64,000 bases of DNA from Gemmatimonadota bacterium (GTDB lineage Bacteria > Gemmatimonadota > Gemmatimonadetes > Longimicrobiales > Gaopeijiaceae), in NCBI GenBank assembly GCA_022822445.1, contig JAJEBR010000054.1, positions 129,015-193,014 on the forward strand, given 5' to 3'. The position numbers and the translations under genes are program-made. The notes beneath the pieces were generated by a model that saw only the letters and a list, made by a program, of their open reading frames with translations, did no database searches and had not been told where the DNA came from. Positions 42,934 to 51,246 of this stretch are shown here, one piece after another. Every line of letters starts with the position of its first letter. Position 1 is the first letter of the stretch.

Positions 42934-45783
42934 CTACCCCAGCGCCCGGGTCACGAGGTGGCGCTGCGCCACCGCGTGGTTGTGCGGATTCCCCTCGGCC
43001 GGGCTCGCACGCTCCGGCCGGGAGATGTGCCGCAGGCGAACACCGCCGGGGAGCACATCCTGCAAACGCGGAAGAATGTAGGTGAGCGCGCCCATGTTCA
43101 TCGGCTCCTCCTGGGTCCAGATCACCGTCTCCATGTTCGGATGGCGGTCCTCCAGGGCCCGGATCTCCTCGGCCGGGAACGGGTAGAGGGTCTCGACCCG
43201 GACGATCGCGGTCTCCGTCGCCCCGGCGCGCTCTTCCGCACCGGCGAGGTCGTAGTACACCTTGCCGCTGCACAGAACCACGCGCCGCACGCGCTCCGCG
43301 CCCTCCGCCCCCTCGATCGCGGGGTCGTCGATCACCTTCCGGAAGCCGCCCTCAACCAGGTCGCGCACCGGCGACTTCGCCATCGGGTGCCGCAGGAGAC
43401 TCTTCGGCGACATGACCACCAGCGGCCGCTCCGGTTCGCTGAGGGCCTGCAGGCGCAGCAGGTGGAAGTACTGCGCCGGCGTCGTGGGGTAGACCACCCG
43501 CATGTTGTCTTCGGCGCAGAGCTGCAGGAAGCGCTCGAGGCGGGCGCTGGAGTGCTCCGGTCCCTGGCCCTCGTATCCGTGCGGCAGCAGGAGGGTGAGG
43601 CGCGAGCGCTGTCCCCACTTCGACCAGCCCGCCGAAAGGAACTGGTCGATCATCACCTGGGCGACGTTGACGAAGTCGCCGAACTGGGCCTCCCAGAGGA
43701 CGAGATCGCGGTCCGCCGCCACCGTGACGCCGTATTCGAATCCGATCGTGGCCGCCTCGGTGAGCGGCGAGTTATGGATCTCGAAGCGGGTGTCGGAAAC
43801 GTGCGCCAGCGGGGCGTGGCGCTCGCCGGTCCTGGCGTCGTTCAGGACCAGATGGCGGTGGCTGAAGGTGCCGCGTTCCGAATCCTGGCCGGTAAGGCGC
43901 ACGGGAACCCCTTCATCGAGGAGCGATCCGATGGCGAGGGCCTCCGCGTGCCCCCATGCAGCTCGGAAATCAACTCCGAAGTCCTTGCCGCGGCGGGCGA
44001 GCTGGCGGGCCAGCTTGGGGTGCAGCGTGAACCCGTCCGGAACCGTCAGCAGCGTCCGGTTGATGCGTTCCAGGCGTTCCAGGGAGACGCCGGTGTCCAT
44101 CTCGAAATCCTGGCCTACCGCGCTGTAGCTGGGAACGGTCCAGGGTGGAGGGGACTCGCTCTCGGTCTGCGCACGACCATCCTTCACACCGCGGAGCTCG
44201 TTGCCCAGCGCGCTGGCCTTCTCGTCCACCTCCGCCCGCGTGACCAGTCCCCGTCCCACAAGCTCCGCGGCCCACTGCATGCGCGCCGTGGGGTGCGTGG
44301 TGATCCATTGGTAGAGAACGGGCTGGGTGTAGCCGGGTTCGTCGGCCTCGTTGTGGCCGTGTCGCCGGTAGCCCATCAGGTCGATGACCGTGTCGTCGTG
44401 GAACCGGGCCCGGTAGCCCATCGCCAGCCGCATCGCCGCCAGGCACTCCTCGGGCGCGTCGGCGTTGGCGTGGATCACCGGGATGTCGTACCCCTTCGCC
44501 AGGTCGCTCGCGTACCGGGTGGAGCGCCCGTCCCCCGGGTTGGTGGTGAAACCGACCTGGTTGTTGCCGATGATGTGGATGGCGCCGCCCACCTCGTAGC
44601 CGCGCAGGCGGGCGAGGTTGAGGGTCTCGGCCACGACGCCCTCGGCGGCGAAGGCGGCGTCGCCGTGGATCAGGATCGGCACGACGAGGGATGGATCGCG
44701 TTCGCCGCCGCCGTTGCGCCTCACGTGCTGCTGGGTGCGCGCCATGCCCAGTATCACCGGGTTCACGAACTCCAGATGGCTGGGATTCGGGGCCAGCGTG
44801 ACACGGATGGTCTGGCCGGAACGAAGCGGATAGTCACCCGTCGCGCCGTGGTGGTACTTCACGTCTCCGGTGCCGGGATCGGGCACCCAGAGCGCGCTCC
44901 CCGGAGCCGCCCCTTCCTCGAACTCGGCCAGAATCTCCGCGTAACTGACCCCCATGATGTGCGTGAGCACGTTGAGACGGCCGCGGTGGGCCATCCCGAT
45001 GACGATTTCGGTGGCCCCGCCCGCCGCAGCGAGCTCGATGGCCTCGTCGAGCATGGGGACCATCATGTCGATCCCCTCGATCGAGAAGCGCTTCTGCCCC
45101 AGGTAGGCGCGGTGCAGGAACTGCTCCAGCCCCTCCACCTGCGTGAGCCGGTCGAGCGTCCGCACGCGGTCTTCATCGGTGTATCCGGCGAAGTGGGTGC
45201 CCCGCTCCACCTGGTCCCACAGCCACGCGACCTTTTCCGGATCCTCCAGGTGCTCGAACTCGTAGCCGAGGTCACCGCTGTAGGTGGCCTTGAGGCGGTC
45301 GAGGGTGTAGGCGAAGGGCTGGTCGCCGCCCTCGGGGAAGAGCACCGAAGTGGGGATCTCCTCCAGCTCCTCCATGGTCGTGCCGAAGTACGCGGGATCG
45401 AGCTGGGGATGACCGGGCGGCTCGCTCCCCAGGGGATCGATCCGGGCCGCCTGGTGACCGTGCTCGCGGAACGCCTGCAGGAGGCGCGCGGCGCGGGCGA
45501 CGAGGTCGAGGAGGCGGCGCGACTCCTCGGGGGTTGGAGCCGGTGCCGCGGTCGGGACAGCGGCAGGCGCGGGAGCCGGCTCGACAACGGTGGGCGCGGC
45601 CTCCGCGCGCGTCGAAGTCCGTCCCCCGTCGGCGACGATCAGTCCCGCGTCGAGCAGCTGGTGGGCCTCGTTCTCGAAGAAGTCCCGCCACGGGCGCGGA
45701 ACGGCTTCCGGATTCCGCGTGAAGTCCTCGTAGAGGGACTGGACGTAGGCGGCGTTCTGGCTGTCGAAGTAGGTGCTGCTCAT
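42934..45783 (-). CDS. sucA: 2-oxoglutarate dehydrogenase E1 component
   Basis: The thiamine-dependent E1 of the 2-oxoglutarate dehydrogenase complex of the citrate cycle. The 949-residue chain has the E1o N-terminal helix for E2 contact (SQNAAYVQSLYEDF), a Pro/Ala-rich linker (about 65-90), GMAHRGRLNVL, the TPP motif starting at GDAAFAAEGVV and ending in NNQVGF, and VGYRR-like MGYRRHGHNEADEP. The C-terminal transketolase half ends in TWTQEEPMNMGALTYI. Start at ATG 45783 fits the family start; only a weak ribosome-binding site is seen. No sucB or lpd gene is adjacent. Divergent from pgeF over 91 bp. ilvA follows in the same direction, so co-transcription is likely. Confidence 0.95.
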   Translation of the reverse strand: MSSTYFDSQNAAYVQSLYEDFTRNPEAVPRPWRDFFENEAHQLLDAGLIVADGGRTSTRAEAAPTVVEPAPAPAAVPTAAPAPTPEESRRLLDLVARAARLLQAFREHGHQAARIDPLGSEPPGHPQLDPAYFGTTMEELEEIPTSVLFPEGGDQPFAYTLDRLKATYSGDLGYEFEHLEDPEKVAWLWDQVERGTHFAGYTDEDRVRTLDRLTQVEGLEQFLHRAYLGQKRFSIEGIDMMVPMLDEAIELAAAGGATEIVIGMAHRGRLNVLTHIMGVSYAEILAEFEEGAAPGSALWVPDPGTGDVKYHHGATGDYPLRSGQTIRVTLAPNPSHLEFVNPVILGMARTQQHVRRNGGGERDPSLVVPILIHGDAAFAAEGVVAETLNLARLRGYEVGGAIHIIGNNQVGFTTNPGDGRSTRYASDLAKGYDIPVIHANADAPEECLAAMRLAMGYRARFHDDTVIDLMGYRRHGHNEADEPGYTQPVLYQWITTHPTARMQWAAELVGRGLVTRAEVDEKASALGNELRGVKDGRAQTESESPPPWTVPSYSAVGQDFEMDTGVSLERLERINRTLLTVPDGFTLHPKLARQLARRGKDFGVDFRAAWGHAEALAIGSLLDEGVPVRLTGQDSERGTFSHRHLVLNDARTGERHAPLAHVSDTRFEIHNSPLTEAATIGFEYGVTVAADRDLVLWEAQFGDFVNVAQVMIDQFLSAGWSKWGQRSRLTLLLPHGYEGQGPEHSSARLERFLQLCAEDNMRVVYPTTPAQYFHLLRLQALSEPERPLVVMSPKSLLRHPMAKSPVRDLVEGGFRKVIDDPAIEGAEGAERVRRVVLCSGKVYYDLAGAEERAGATETAIVRVETLYPFPAEEIRALEDRHPNMETVIWTQEEPMNMGALTYILPRLQDVLPGGVRLRHISRPERASPAEGNPHNHAVAQRHLVTRALG

Positions 45784-45874
45784 GGTGGAGACAAAGCTAG
45801 TAGTTTTTTCGGGCGGGGTAAGGTGCCCCGGAGGGAATCCATCCAGCAGGAATGAGGGCCGCGTGCGCGCAGTC

Positions 45875-46645
45875 ATGAGCCGGGAATCCACCGTGACCAC
45901 GGGCGTGCCCGGATGGGAGACGCTTCTGCCCTGGCTGCGCGCGGGGACCACGCGGAGGGCGCGGGAAGGGCTCTTTTCGGGGAACTTGCCGCGACGGGGT
46001 GACACGCGCCCGCCAGGGCAGCCGCGCGAATCGAAGAAGGCGCCGTGGGGCGATGGATGGCGCTCGGTCGTGCGGAGCCGCCAGGTGCACGGTGCGGTGA
46101 ACCGGGTGCACGCGGAGCTTCCGCGGGGCGAGTCCGCCGTGGGGGAGGGTGACGCGCACCTCACACGGCAGCCGGGGATCCTCCTGACGGTCACGTTGGC
46201 CGACTGTGTCCCGGTCTTCATCGCGGACCCGGTGCAACGTGCGGTCGCGCTCCTCCACGCAGGCTGGCGGGGGACGGCCGCGGGCGTGCTGGAGCAAGGC
46301 CTGGCCACGATGCATCGGGCATTCGGCAGCGTTCCCGGAGACCTGTTCGTCCACCTCGGCCCGGCCATCTGTGGCCAGTGCTACGAGGTCGGCCCGGAGG
46401 TCTTCGAGGCCCTGGGCGAGGCGGAACCCCCCCATCCCGCGCCCATCGACTTGCGCGGCGTGATCAGGCGGCGAGCCCTCGAGGCGGGGATCGCCGCCAG
46501 ACGCCTGAACGTCAACACCGAGTGCACCCTCTGCGGCGACGGGCGCTACTTCTCCCACCGTCGCGGAGACACGGGACGCCACCGCGGCTTCATCGGAATC
46601 CTCCCGCGGGCGGGGCGGCACCCAGGGCAGGCCGGATCGTCGTGA
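45875..46645 (+). CDS. pgeF: Laccase-domain protein YfiH/PgeF
   Basis: A 256-residue member of the YfiH family (multicopper-oxidase-like fold by sequence name, described as peptidoglycan editing factor and purine nucleoside phosphorylase-type enzyme). Zinc/active-site ligands are visible: RQVHG, LADCVPVFIADP with the Cys, and HAGWRGTAAGVL with the His. Late cysteines in CGQCYEVG and ECTLCGDGRYFSHRR complete the usual set. ATG 45875 is chosen; GTG 45863 is possible. It is divergent from sucA and followed after 106 bp by the GT2 gene. Confidence 0.85.
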   Translation: MSRESTVTTGVPGWETLLPWLRAGTTRRAREGLFSGNLPRRGDTRPPGQPRESKKAPWGDGWRSVVRSRQVHGAVNRVHAELPRGESAVGEGDAHLTRQPGILLTVTLADCVPVFIADPVQRAVALLHAGWRGTAAGVLEQGLATMHRAFGSVPGDLFVHLGPAICGQCYEVGPEVFEALGEAEPPHPAPIDLRGVIRRRALEAGIAARRLNVNTECTLCGDGRYFSHRRGDTGRHRGFIGILPRAGRHPGQAGSS

Positions 46646-46751
46646 TCGGGTCCCCGAACTCGCGTCCGGCGGTCCCGGAAAGCCGCAAACATCCGGCGGT
46701 TCCGCGCGGCCGCAGGTTCGAAGTCCGCGGGAGCGGCGGACGCATGGAGCA

Positions 46752-48470
46752 GTGACGGTGACCGAACTGCTCGCCCTCGCCGCCGTCTCGCTGTACGCGA
46801 TTGTGCTCACCCTGCTGATGCCGTTCGCGGCGCATCGCCTGACGCTGCTCTGGCTGGCACGGCGGAGGGCCGGTGGCACGATCCGTCGGCCGTCGTCCGG
46901 TGTACCCCTCCCAGCGGCGAGCAGAGTCTCCCGCAGCGCCCCGGCCGGCAAGCCCGCGCAGCCGGCAGACCCCTCCCCTCCCCGCGTCACCGTACAGCTC
47001 CCCGTCTTCAACGAGAAGCACGTCGTCGAACGCCTCATCGATGCGGCCTGCCGGCTTTCCCACCCGCGGACGCACCTCCAGATCCAGGTCCTCGACGACT
47101 CCACCGACGCGACGACCCTGCTCGCGCGGCGGCGCGCCAGCACGTGGCGGCGCAGGGGCGTCGACGTCACCGTGCACCACCGCAAGGACCGCACCGGCTA
47201 CAAGGCTGGCGCCCTCGCGGCGGGCCTCGAATCGGCGAGCGGCGAGTACATCCTCATCCTGGACGCCGACTTCGTGCCCGGACCCGACCTCCTCGAGGCG
47301 CTGCTGCCGTCGATGGCCGACGCGGGAGTGGGGATGGTGCAGGCCCGCTGGGACCACCTCAACGAGCAGGGCTCCTGGCTGACCCGGGCGCAGGCGCTCC
47401 TGCTTGACGGACACTTCTTCCTGGAGCAGCGCGGGCGCTACCGCGGCGGCCGCTTCTTCAACTTCAACGGAACCGCGGGACTGTGGCGCCGTCAGGCCCT
47501 CGTCGACGCCGGAGGCTGGCAGTCGGACACCCTCACCGAGGATCTGGACATCAGCTACCGCGCACAGATGGCGGGTTGGCGCTTCGTGCTGAGGGACGAC
47601 GTCGGTGTGCCCGCCGAACTGCCCGCCACACCGGCTTCGCTCCTCGTCCAGCAGCGCCGGTGGGCACAGGGCGGCGTCCAGACCGCGCGCAAGCTGCTCC
47701 CTCGGGTGCTCCGCGGCCCCTGGCGGCCGACGGTCCGGTTCGAGTCGTTCGTTCACCTCTGCGGCCACCTCGCCCACCCGCTCACCTTCGGCCTCGCGCT
47801 GCTCGTCGTCCCGGCGGCGCTGGGCCGGCGCGCACTCGGGATCGACCGGCTTTGGTGGCTGGATCTGGCACTCTTTCTGGCCGCCACCGCGCCGTTCATC
47901 GCCTTCTACTGGACCGCGGCGCGCCGGCGTGGCCGTGCGGCGGGCGTGGCTGCGAGGGGCGTGGCGGAGACGCTGGCGCTGGCGGCCGGGCTGTCGGTGC
48001 TGCTCAGCGGAGCGGTGCTGCGCGGACTGGGGCGGTCGCGGGACCCCTTCCACAGGACGCCGAAGGCGGGCAGTGCGGCGCGGTCGAGCTACGAAGCGCG
48101 CGGTGGGGACTTCCGCGGACGGCGACTGGTGGTCGGTGCCGGGGCCATCATGGTCTTCGCGGGCGCGATTGCCGTCGCCGCGGGCCACTGGGGATCACTG
48201 CCGTTCGTCGGGCTCTTCGCGGCGGGGTATCTGGCGGTCGGACTGGGGGCGGGCGCGCCGGCCGGAAGCAGGGCCGCTCCGGGGGCGGAGTCGTCGGTCA
48301 CCGCCAGCGCGGGCGCGGACTCGGGGGCCAGTGCGAGCGGCGAGGTCGGCGAGGAGCAGCGCCCACACGGGGACCCAGATCGCGGCCCGGTTCCAGAGCG
48401 GCTGCGGCCAGACTCCCGTGGCCTGATAGGAGGCGAGCCCCCAGTAGCCGAGGAATGCGAGGCCGCCTAG
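46752..48470 (+). CDS. Membrane glycosyltransferase family 2 (cellulose-synthase-like)
   Basis: A 572-residue processive-type GT2. It has one N-terminal transmembrane helix (3-25), a GT-A domain with VTVQLPVFNE, the nucleotide Asp in QVLDDSTD, DADF as DxD, the catalytic base in TEDLDISYRA, and QQRRW. Three or four C-terminal helices follow (about 335-500). The last 70 residues are low-complexity and overlap by 276 bp the convergent mannosyltransferase-like gene, so the true 3' end may be earlier. GTG 46752 is the start. With the two other glycosyltransferases it forms a polysaccharide or glycolipid locus. Relatives make beta-glucans or mannans. Confidence 0.8.
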   Translation: MTVTELLALAAVSLYAIVLTLLMPFAAHRLTLLWLARRRAGGTIRRPSSGVPLPAASRVSRSAPAGKPAQPADPSPPRVTVQLPVFNEKHVVERLIDAACRLSHPRTHLQIQVLDDSTDATTLLARRRASTWRRRGVDVTVHHRKDRTGYKAGALAAGLESASGEYILILDADFVPGPDLLEALLPSMADAGVGMVQARWDHLNEQGSWLTRAQALLLDGHFFLEQRGRYRGGRFFNFNGTAGLWRRQALVDAGGWQSDTLTEDLDISYRAQMAGWRFVLRDDVGVPAELPATPASLLVQQRRWAQGGVQTARKLLPRVLRGPWRPTVRFESFVHLCGHLAHPLTFGLALLVVPAALGRRALGIDRLWWLDLALFLAATAPFIAFYWTAARRRGRAAGVAARGVAETLALAAGLSVLLSGAVLRGLGRSRDPFHRTPKAGSAARSSYEARGGDFRGRRLVVGAGAIMVFAGAIAVAAGHWGSLPFVGLFAAGYLAVGLGAGAPAGSRAAPGAESSVTASAGADSGASASGEVGEEQRPHGDPDRGPVPERLRPDSRGLIGGEPPVAEECEAA

Positions 48471-49931
48471 CAGCAGGAAGGGGCGGTTGCCCCGCAGCGC
48501 CGCCATCGGAAGGATCCACAGGACGTACCATGGATGGACCGTGGGGGACAGAAGCAGGCCCGCGCCGATGATCCACAGCAGCGCGCGCTCGACCGGAAGG
48601 CGCCGCCAGGTGACGTAGGCGACCACCGCGAGCACGAGGGCGGTGGCGGCTGCCCGGGCCTGGACGGGATCCCGCATGATCGCCGCGATCACAGCGAAGG
48701 CACCCTCGTTGGCCGTCCAGTGGCGGGCGTATGTGCGCAGACCCTCGGTGAGCCCGGCGAGGCCGACGCCATCGAGAGGACCGACTCCGCCCAGGGGGCC
48801 GATGGTCGCGAAGGGGAGGTAGAAGGCGGCGCAAACGGCGGCGAAGGTGAGTAGCGAGGCCGGGCCGTGCCGGCGGACGAGGACGGGAAGGGCCGCCGCC
48901 GGGGCGAACTTGATGAGGGTCGCGGCGGCGAGAAGGGCGCCGGTGAGTGGGGCCCCGGCGAGCGGGGTGCCGGCGGTCGGTGCGTCGGCGAGCGGCGCCC
49001 CGGAGATTGGGGCGCGGCCCTGTTCGCGGCTTCCTGCCACGAGGATCAGCGCCGCCAGGAGGAAGAGGCCCACCGCGTCGAAGTGGGCGCTCCAGGCGGT
49101 TTCGACGATCAGCAGCGGTGACCAGAGGTACCAGATGAGCACCGGGGCCGGGTTGCGGCCGGTGCGGCGCGCGATCCGGTGGAGGAGCAGGCCGCAGCCG
49201 AGGTCGAAGCAGAGCCAGACGAGCTTGGCGGCGATGATGGGGGCGCTGGCGATGGCGATCGTGCCGCCCGTCAGGGTGCCCGCGTCTCCGCTTCCCGTGG
49301 CCGCTCCGCCGAGCAGCGCCACTGCGCCGAACAGCAGCTGACTGAGCGGCGGGTAGATGGTCGGGACCTCGGGGTGGTTGATCTCCCCGTGCCAGGGGGT
49401 GCGGAGGGTCGTGAGGGCCTCGTCGCCGGGCGGGTGGGCGTAGGGGTTGACGCCCTGCGTGAGGAGGTGGCCGTCCCAGAGGTAGCGGTAGATGTCGTCG
49501 GAGAGCTCGGGCGCAAGCGGGAGGAGCGCGAGCCGGGCGAGGATGGCGACGGCCCAGATGAGTGCGATGGGGGTGGCTGCGCGGGTGATCCAGGCAGCGG
49601 TGCGCCTGGATGCCGAGCGCTTGGTTGCGGTAGCCGGGCGGTTGGTCGCCGTGCGGGGGGATGGGCCGGTGCGGGGGCTGTCCGCAGGGTGTGCGGTCGC
49701 GGGGGCCGGGTGGCCGCTGGCCGCGCGTGTGGCGGTGAGGCCCGCGGCGCCGTAGGCGAGGAAGGCCGCCGCCGGGAGGAGGAGGCGGGGGAGGGGGAGG
49801 GGGATGCCGTCGAGCCAGGCGAAGGCGGCGAGGGCCGCGACGAGGAGGAGGCCGAGAAGGGGGAGGAGGGGGGGTGGGGGGGAGGGAGGGGGGAGGAACT
49901 TCGCCGGCCGGTGCGCTTGCGGATCGTTCAT
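48195..49931 (-). CDS. Polyprenyl-phosphate-sugar mannosyltransferase-like membrane protein (GT87/GT39 type)
   Basis: A 578-residue polytopic membrane protein with 10-12 helices. The loop LSDDIYRYLWDGHLLTQGVN with its Asp pair, the HPEVPTIYPPLSQLLFG segment, and HFDAVGLFLL, LIKFAPAAALP and HPWYVLWILP are those of the lipid-sugar-dependent mannosyltransferases (GT87/PMT-like C class). The N-terminal 45 residues are proline-rich, coded by a long G-run on the plus strand. ATG 49931 follows AT-rich DNA. Its 3' end overlaps the end of the convergent GT2 gene. The last 60 residues are Arg-rich and look frameshift-like, so the native end may be around 48350. Confidence 0.75.
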   Translation of the reverse strand: MNDPQAHRPAKFLPPPSPPPPLLPLLGLLLVAALAAFAWLDGIPLPLPRLLLPAAAFLAYGAAGLTATRAASGHPAPATAHPADSPRTGPSPRTATNRPATATKRSASRRTAAWITRAATPIALIWAVAILARLALLPLAPELSDDIYRYLWDGHLLTQGVNPYAHPPGDEALTTLRTPWHGEINHPEVPTIYPPLSQLLFGAVALLGGAATGSGDAGTLTGGTIAIASAPIIAAKLVWLCFDLGCGLLLHRIARRTGRNPAPVLIWYLWSPLLIVETAWSAHFDAVGLFLLAALILVAGSREQGRAPISGAPLADAPTAGTPLAGAPLTGALLAAATLIKFAPAAALPVLVRRHGPASLLTFAAVCAAFYLPFATIGPLGGVGPLDGVGLAGLTEGLRTYARHWTANEGAFAVIAAIMRDPVQARAAATALVLAVVAYVTWRRLPVERALLWIIGAGLLLSPTVHPWYVLWILPMAALRGNRPFLLLGGLAFLGYWGLASYQATGVWPQPLWNRAAIWVPVWALLLADLAARTGPRVRARAGGDRRLRPRSGPASGRRARPQSDRQIPRREEPDERQ

Positions 49932-49937
49932 TTCATA

Positions 49938-50010
49938 TACTATGCTATATATTCGCAACACGAAATTATGCTATTCGATATAATCGCTTCTCGAATATAT
50001 CGCATTCTAT
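49938..50010. promoter_or_regulatory. AT-rich divergent promoter region with repeated CGAATATATCG-like motif
   Basis: Between the divergent glycosyltransferase starts, about 70 bp are strongly AT-rich. CGAATATATCG (49992-50002), CGATATAATCG (49976-49986) and an inverted near-copy TATATATTCG (49946-49955) repeat the same element. It probably drives both genes and may bind a regulator. A similar AT patch opens the window (83-133). Confidence 0.4.
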
Positions 50011-50108
50011 ATCGGCTTTCATGGCGAATTGCGGCTGCCTGGTCTCCAGTATAGGCCGACGCAACGGGCGGGCCAATCCGCCGGAGCGCGTGTGACTTAC
50101 CTTGGAGG

Positions 50109-50891
50109 ATGAACCGACAAACCGCGGAGCGGACCACGACCGTCGAGGAATTGCTTCGCCAGACCGCTGTCCTGATCCCCGCGCTCAACGAGGAAGACGC
50201 TCTGCCTGCGGTCCTCGCGGCGCTCCCCATGGAGCGTCTGCACAGCGTAGTCGTGGCCGACAACGGATCCATCGACCGCACGGCTTCCATCGCGCGCACA
50301 GCCGGTGCGATCGTCGTCCGGGAACCCCGGCGCGGCTACGGTGCGGCCTGCCTGGCAGGGATCGCGCAGCTGGCCGCCACCCCCACCCCGCCCCGCGCGG
50401 TGGCGTTCCTCGACGCCGACCACCCCGAATATGCGGCCGCGCTCCCCCTCCTCCTCGCCCCCCTCGCCCGGGGCGCCGACCTCGCCCTCGGCGTGCGCGT
50501 AGCCCCGGACGGATCGCGCGGCAACCTGCGCGCGCACGCCCGGTGGGGAAACCGGCTCGTCCTCGCAACCGCCCGGCTGCTCTTCGGGCGCCGCTTCCAG
50601 GACCTCCCGCCCTTCCGCGCCATCCGCTTCCCCGCGCTGCAGCACCTCAAGATGGACGACCGCGACTGGGGCTGGACGCTCCAGATGCAGCTTCGCGCCG
50701 TCCGCCAGGGCCTCCGTATCGTCGAGGTTCATGCGCAGCACCGTGCGCGCACCCACGGCCACTCCAAGATCTCGGGCCGCTTGGGCATGTCGCTACGCGT
50801 CGGCGCAAAGATGTTCTACACGATGCTCCGGGAGCGAACGCTCAGGATGCCGGCATCTCCCGCGGCGGGGACACGTTCCGGGCGCAGCTGA
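50109..50891 (+). CDS. GT2 glycosyltransferase (dolichyl-phosphate sugar synthase-like)
   Basis: A 260-residue family 2 glycosyltransferase of the polyprenyl-phosphate glucosyl/mannosyltransferase group. VLIPALNEEDALPAVLAALP opens the GT-A fold, VVVADNGSIDRT holds the nucleotide Asp, REPRRGYGAACLAGIAQLA is the usual RGKGxA block, and AFLDADHPEY contains DxD. The later basic segment RWGNRLVLATARLLFGRRFQ fits. There are no membrane helices, so it probably acts at the inner face and hands lipid-linked sugar to the GT87-like enzyme next door. GGAGG lies only one base before ATG 50109, which is too close, so the start could be TTG 50151 (after GAGGA). Confidence 0.8.
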   Translation: MNRQTAERTTTVEELLRQTAVLIPALNEEDALPAVLAALPMERLHSVVVADNGSIDRTASIARTAGAIVVREPRRGYGAACLAGIAQLAATPTPPRAVAFLDADHPEYAAALPLLLAPLARGADLALGVRVAPDGSRGNLRAHARWGNRLVLATARLLFGRRFQDLPPFRAIRFPALQHLKMDDRDWGWTLQMQLRAVRQGLRIVEVHAQHRARTHGHSKISGRLGMSLRVGAKMFYTMLRERTLRMPASPAAGTRSGRS

Positions 50892-50904
50892 TCCAGCTCC
50901 AGCA

Positions 50905-51246
50905 ACCCGTGGAACAGGTCTCCATGGATTCGAGCCGCGATGCCTCCGGGTCCACCGGACGAAGAGCGGCCGGATCACGAAGACGTGGCGGCAGCGCGTC
51001 AGGATCGACGGACGTTTGACTTCGATCGGGCTCGGGCCGTATCCCGTGACGCTGGCCGAGGCCCGCAAGATTGCGTTGGACCACAGCCGGATGGTTCGGC
51101 TTGGCTGGGACTCGCCCGGGCGCGGCGTCCCGACTTTCGCCGAGGCCGCCGAACGAACAATCAAGCTGCACCGCACGGATCCGCTACGCTGCCACATGAT
51201 TCAGCCGTCATCGCCCAGCGGCAACAGCCTCCTACCCACGACGTGA
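50905..51246 (+). pseudogene. Truncated tyrosine recombinase (DUF4102 N-terminal part)
   Basis: The reading GFEPRCLRVHRTKSGRITKT, then RQRVRIDGRLTSIGLGPYPV and TLAEARKIALDHSRMVRLG is the N-terminal arm-type DNA-binding domain of phage/island integrases. VPTFAEAAERTIKLHR matches the start of the core-binding domain. The catalytic domain (Arg...His-x-x-Arg...Tyr) is absent, and unrelated residues follow to the stop. No start codon or ribosome-binding site precedes it, so this is a decayed integrase fragment of about 85 recognisable codons. It runs into the end of the neighbouring propeller gene. It marks past integration near here. Confidence 0.6.

Noticed and set aside
42760-45855. 1,031-codon plus-strand frame opposite sucA and ilvA
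   Set aside because: It mirrors two well-supported minus-strand genes and has no recognisable motif; shadow of high GC codon bias.
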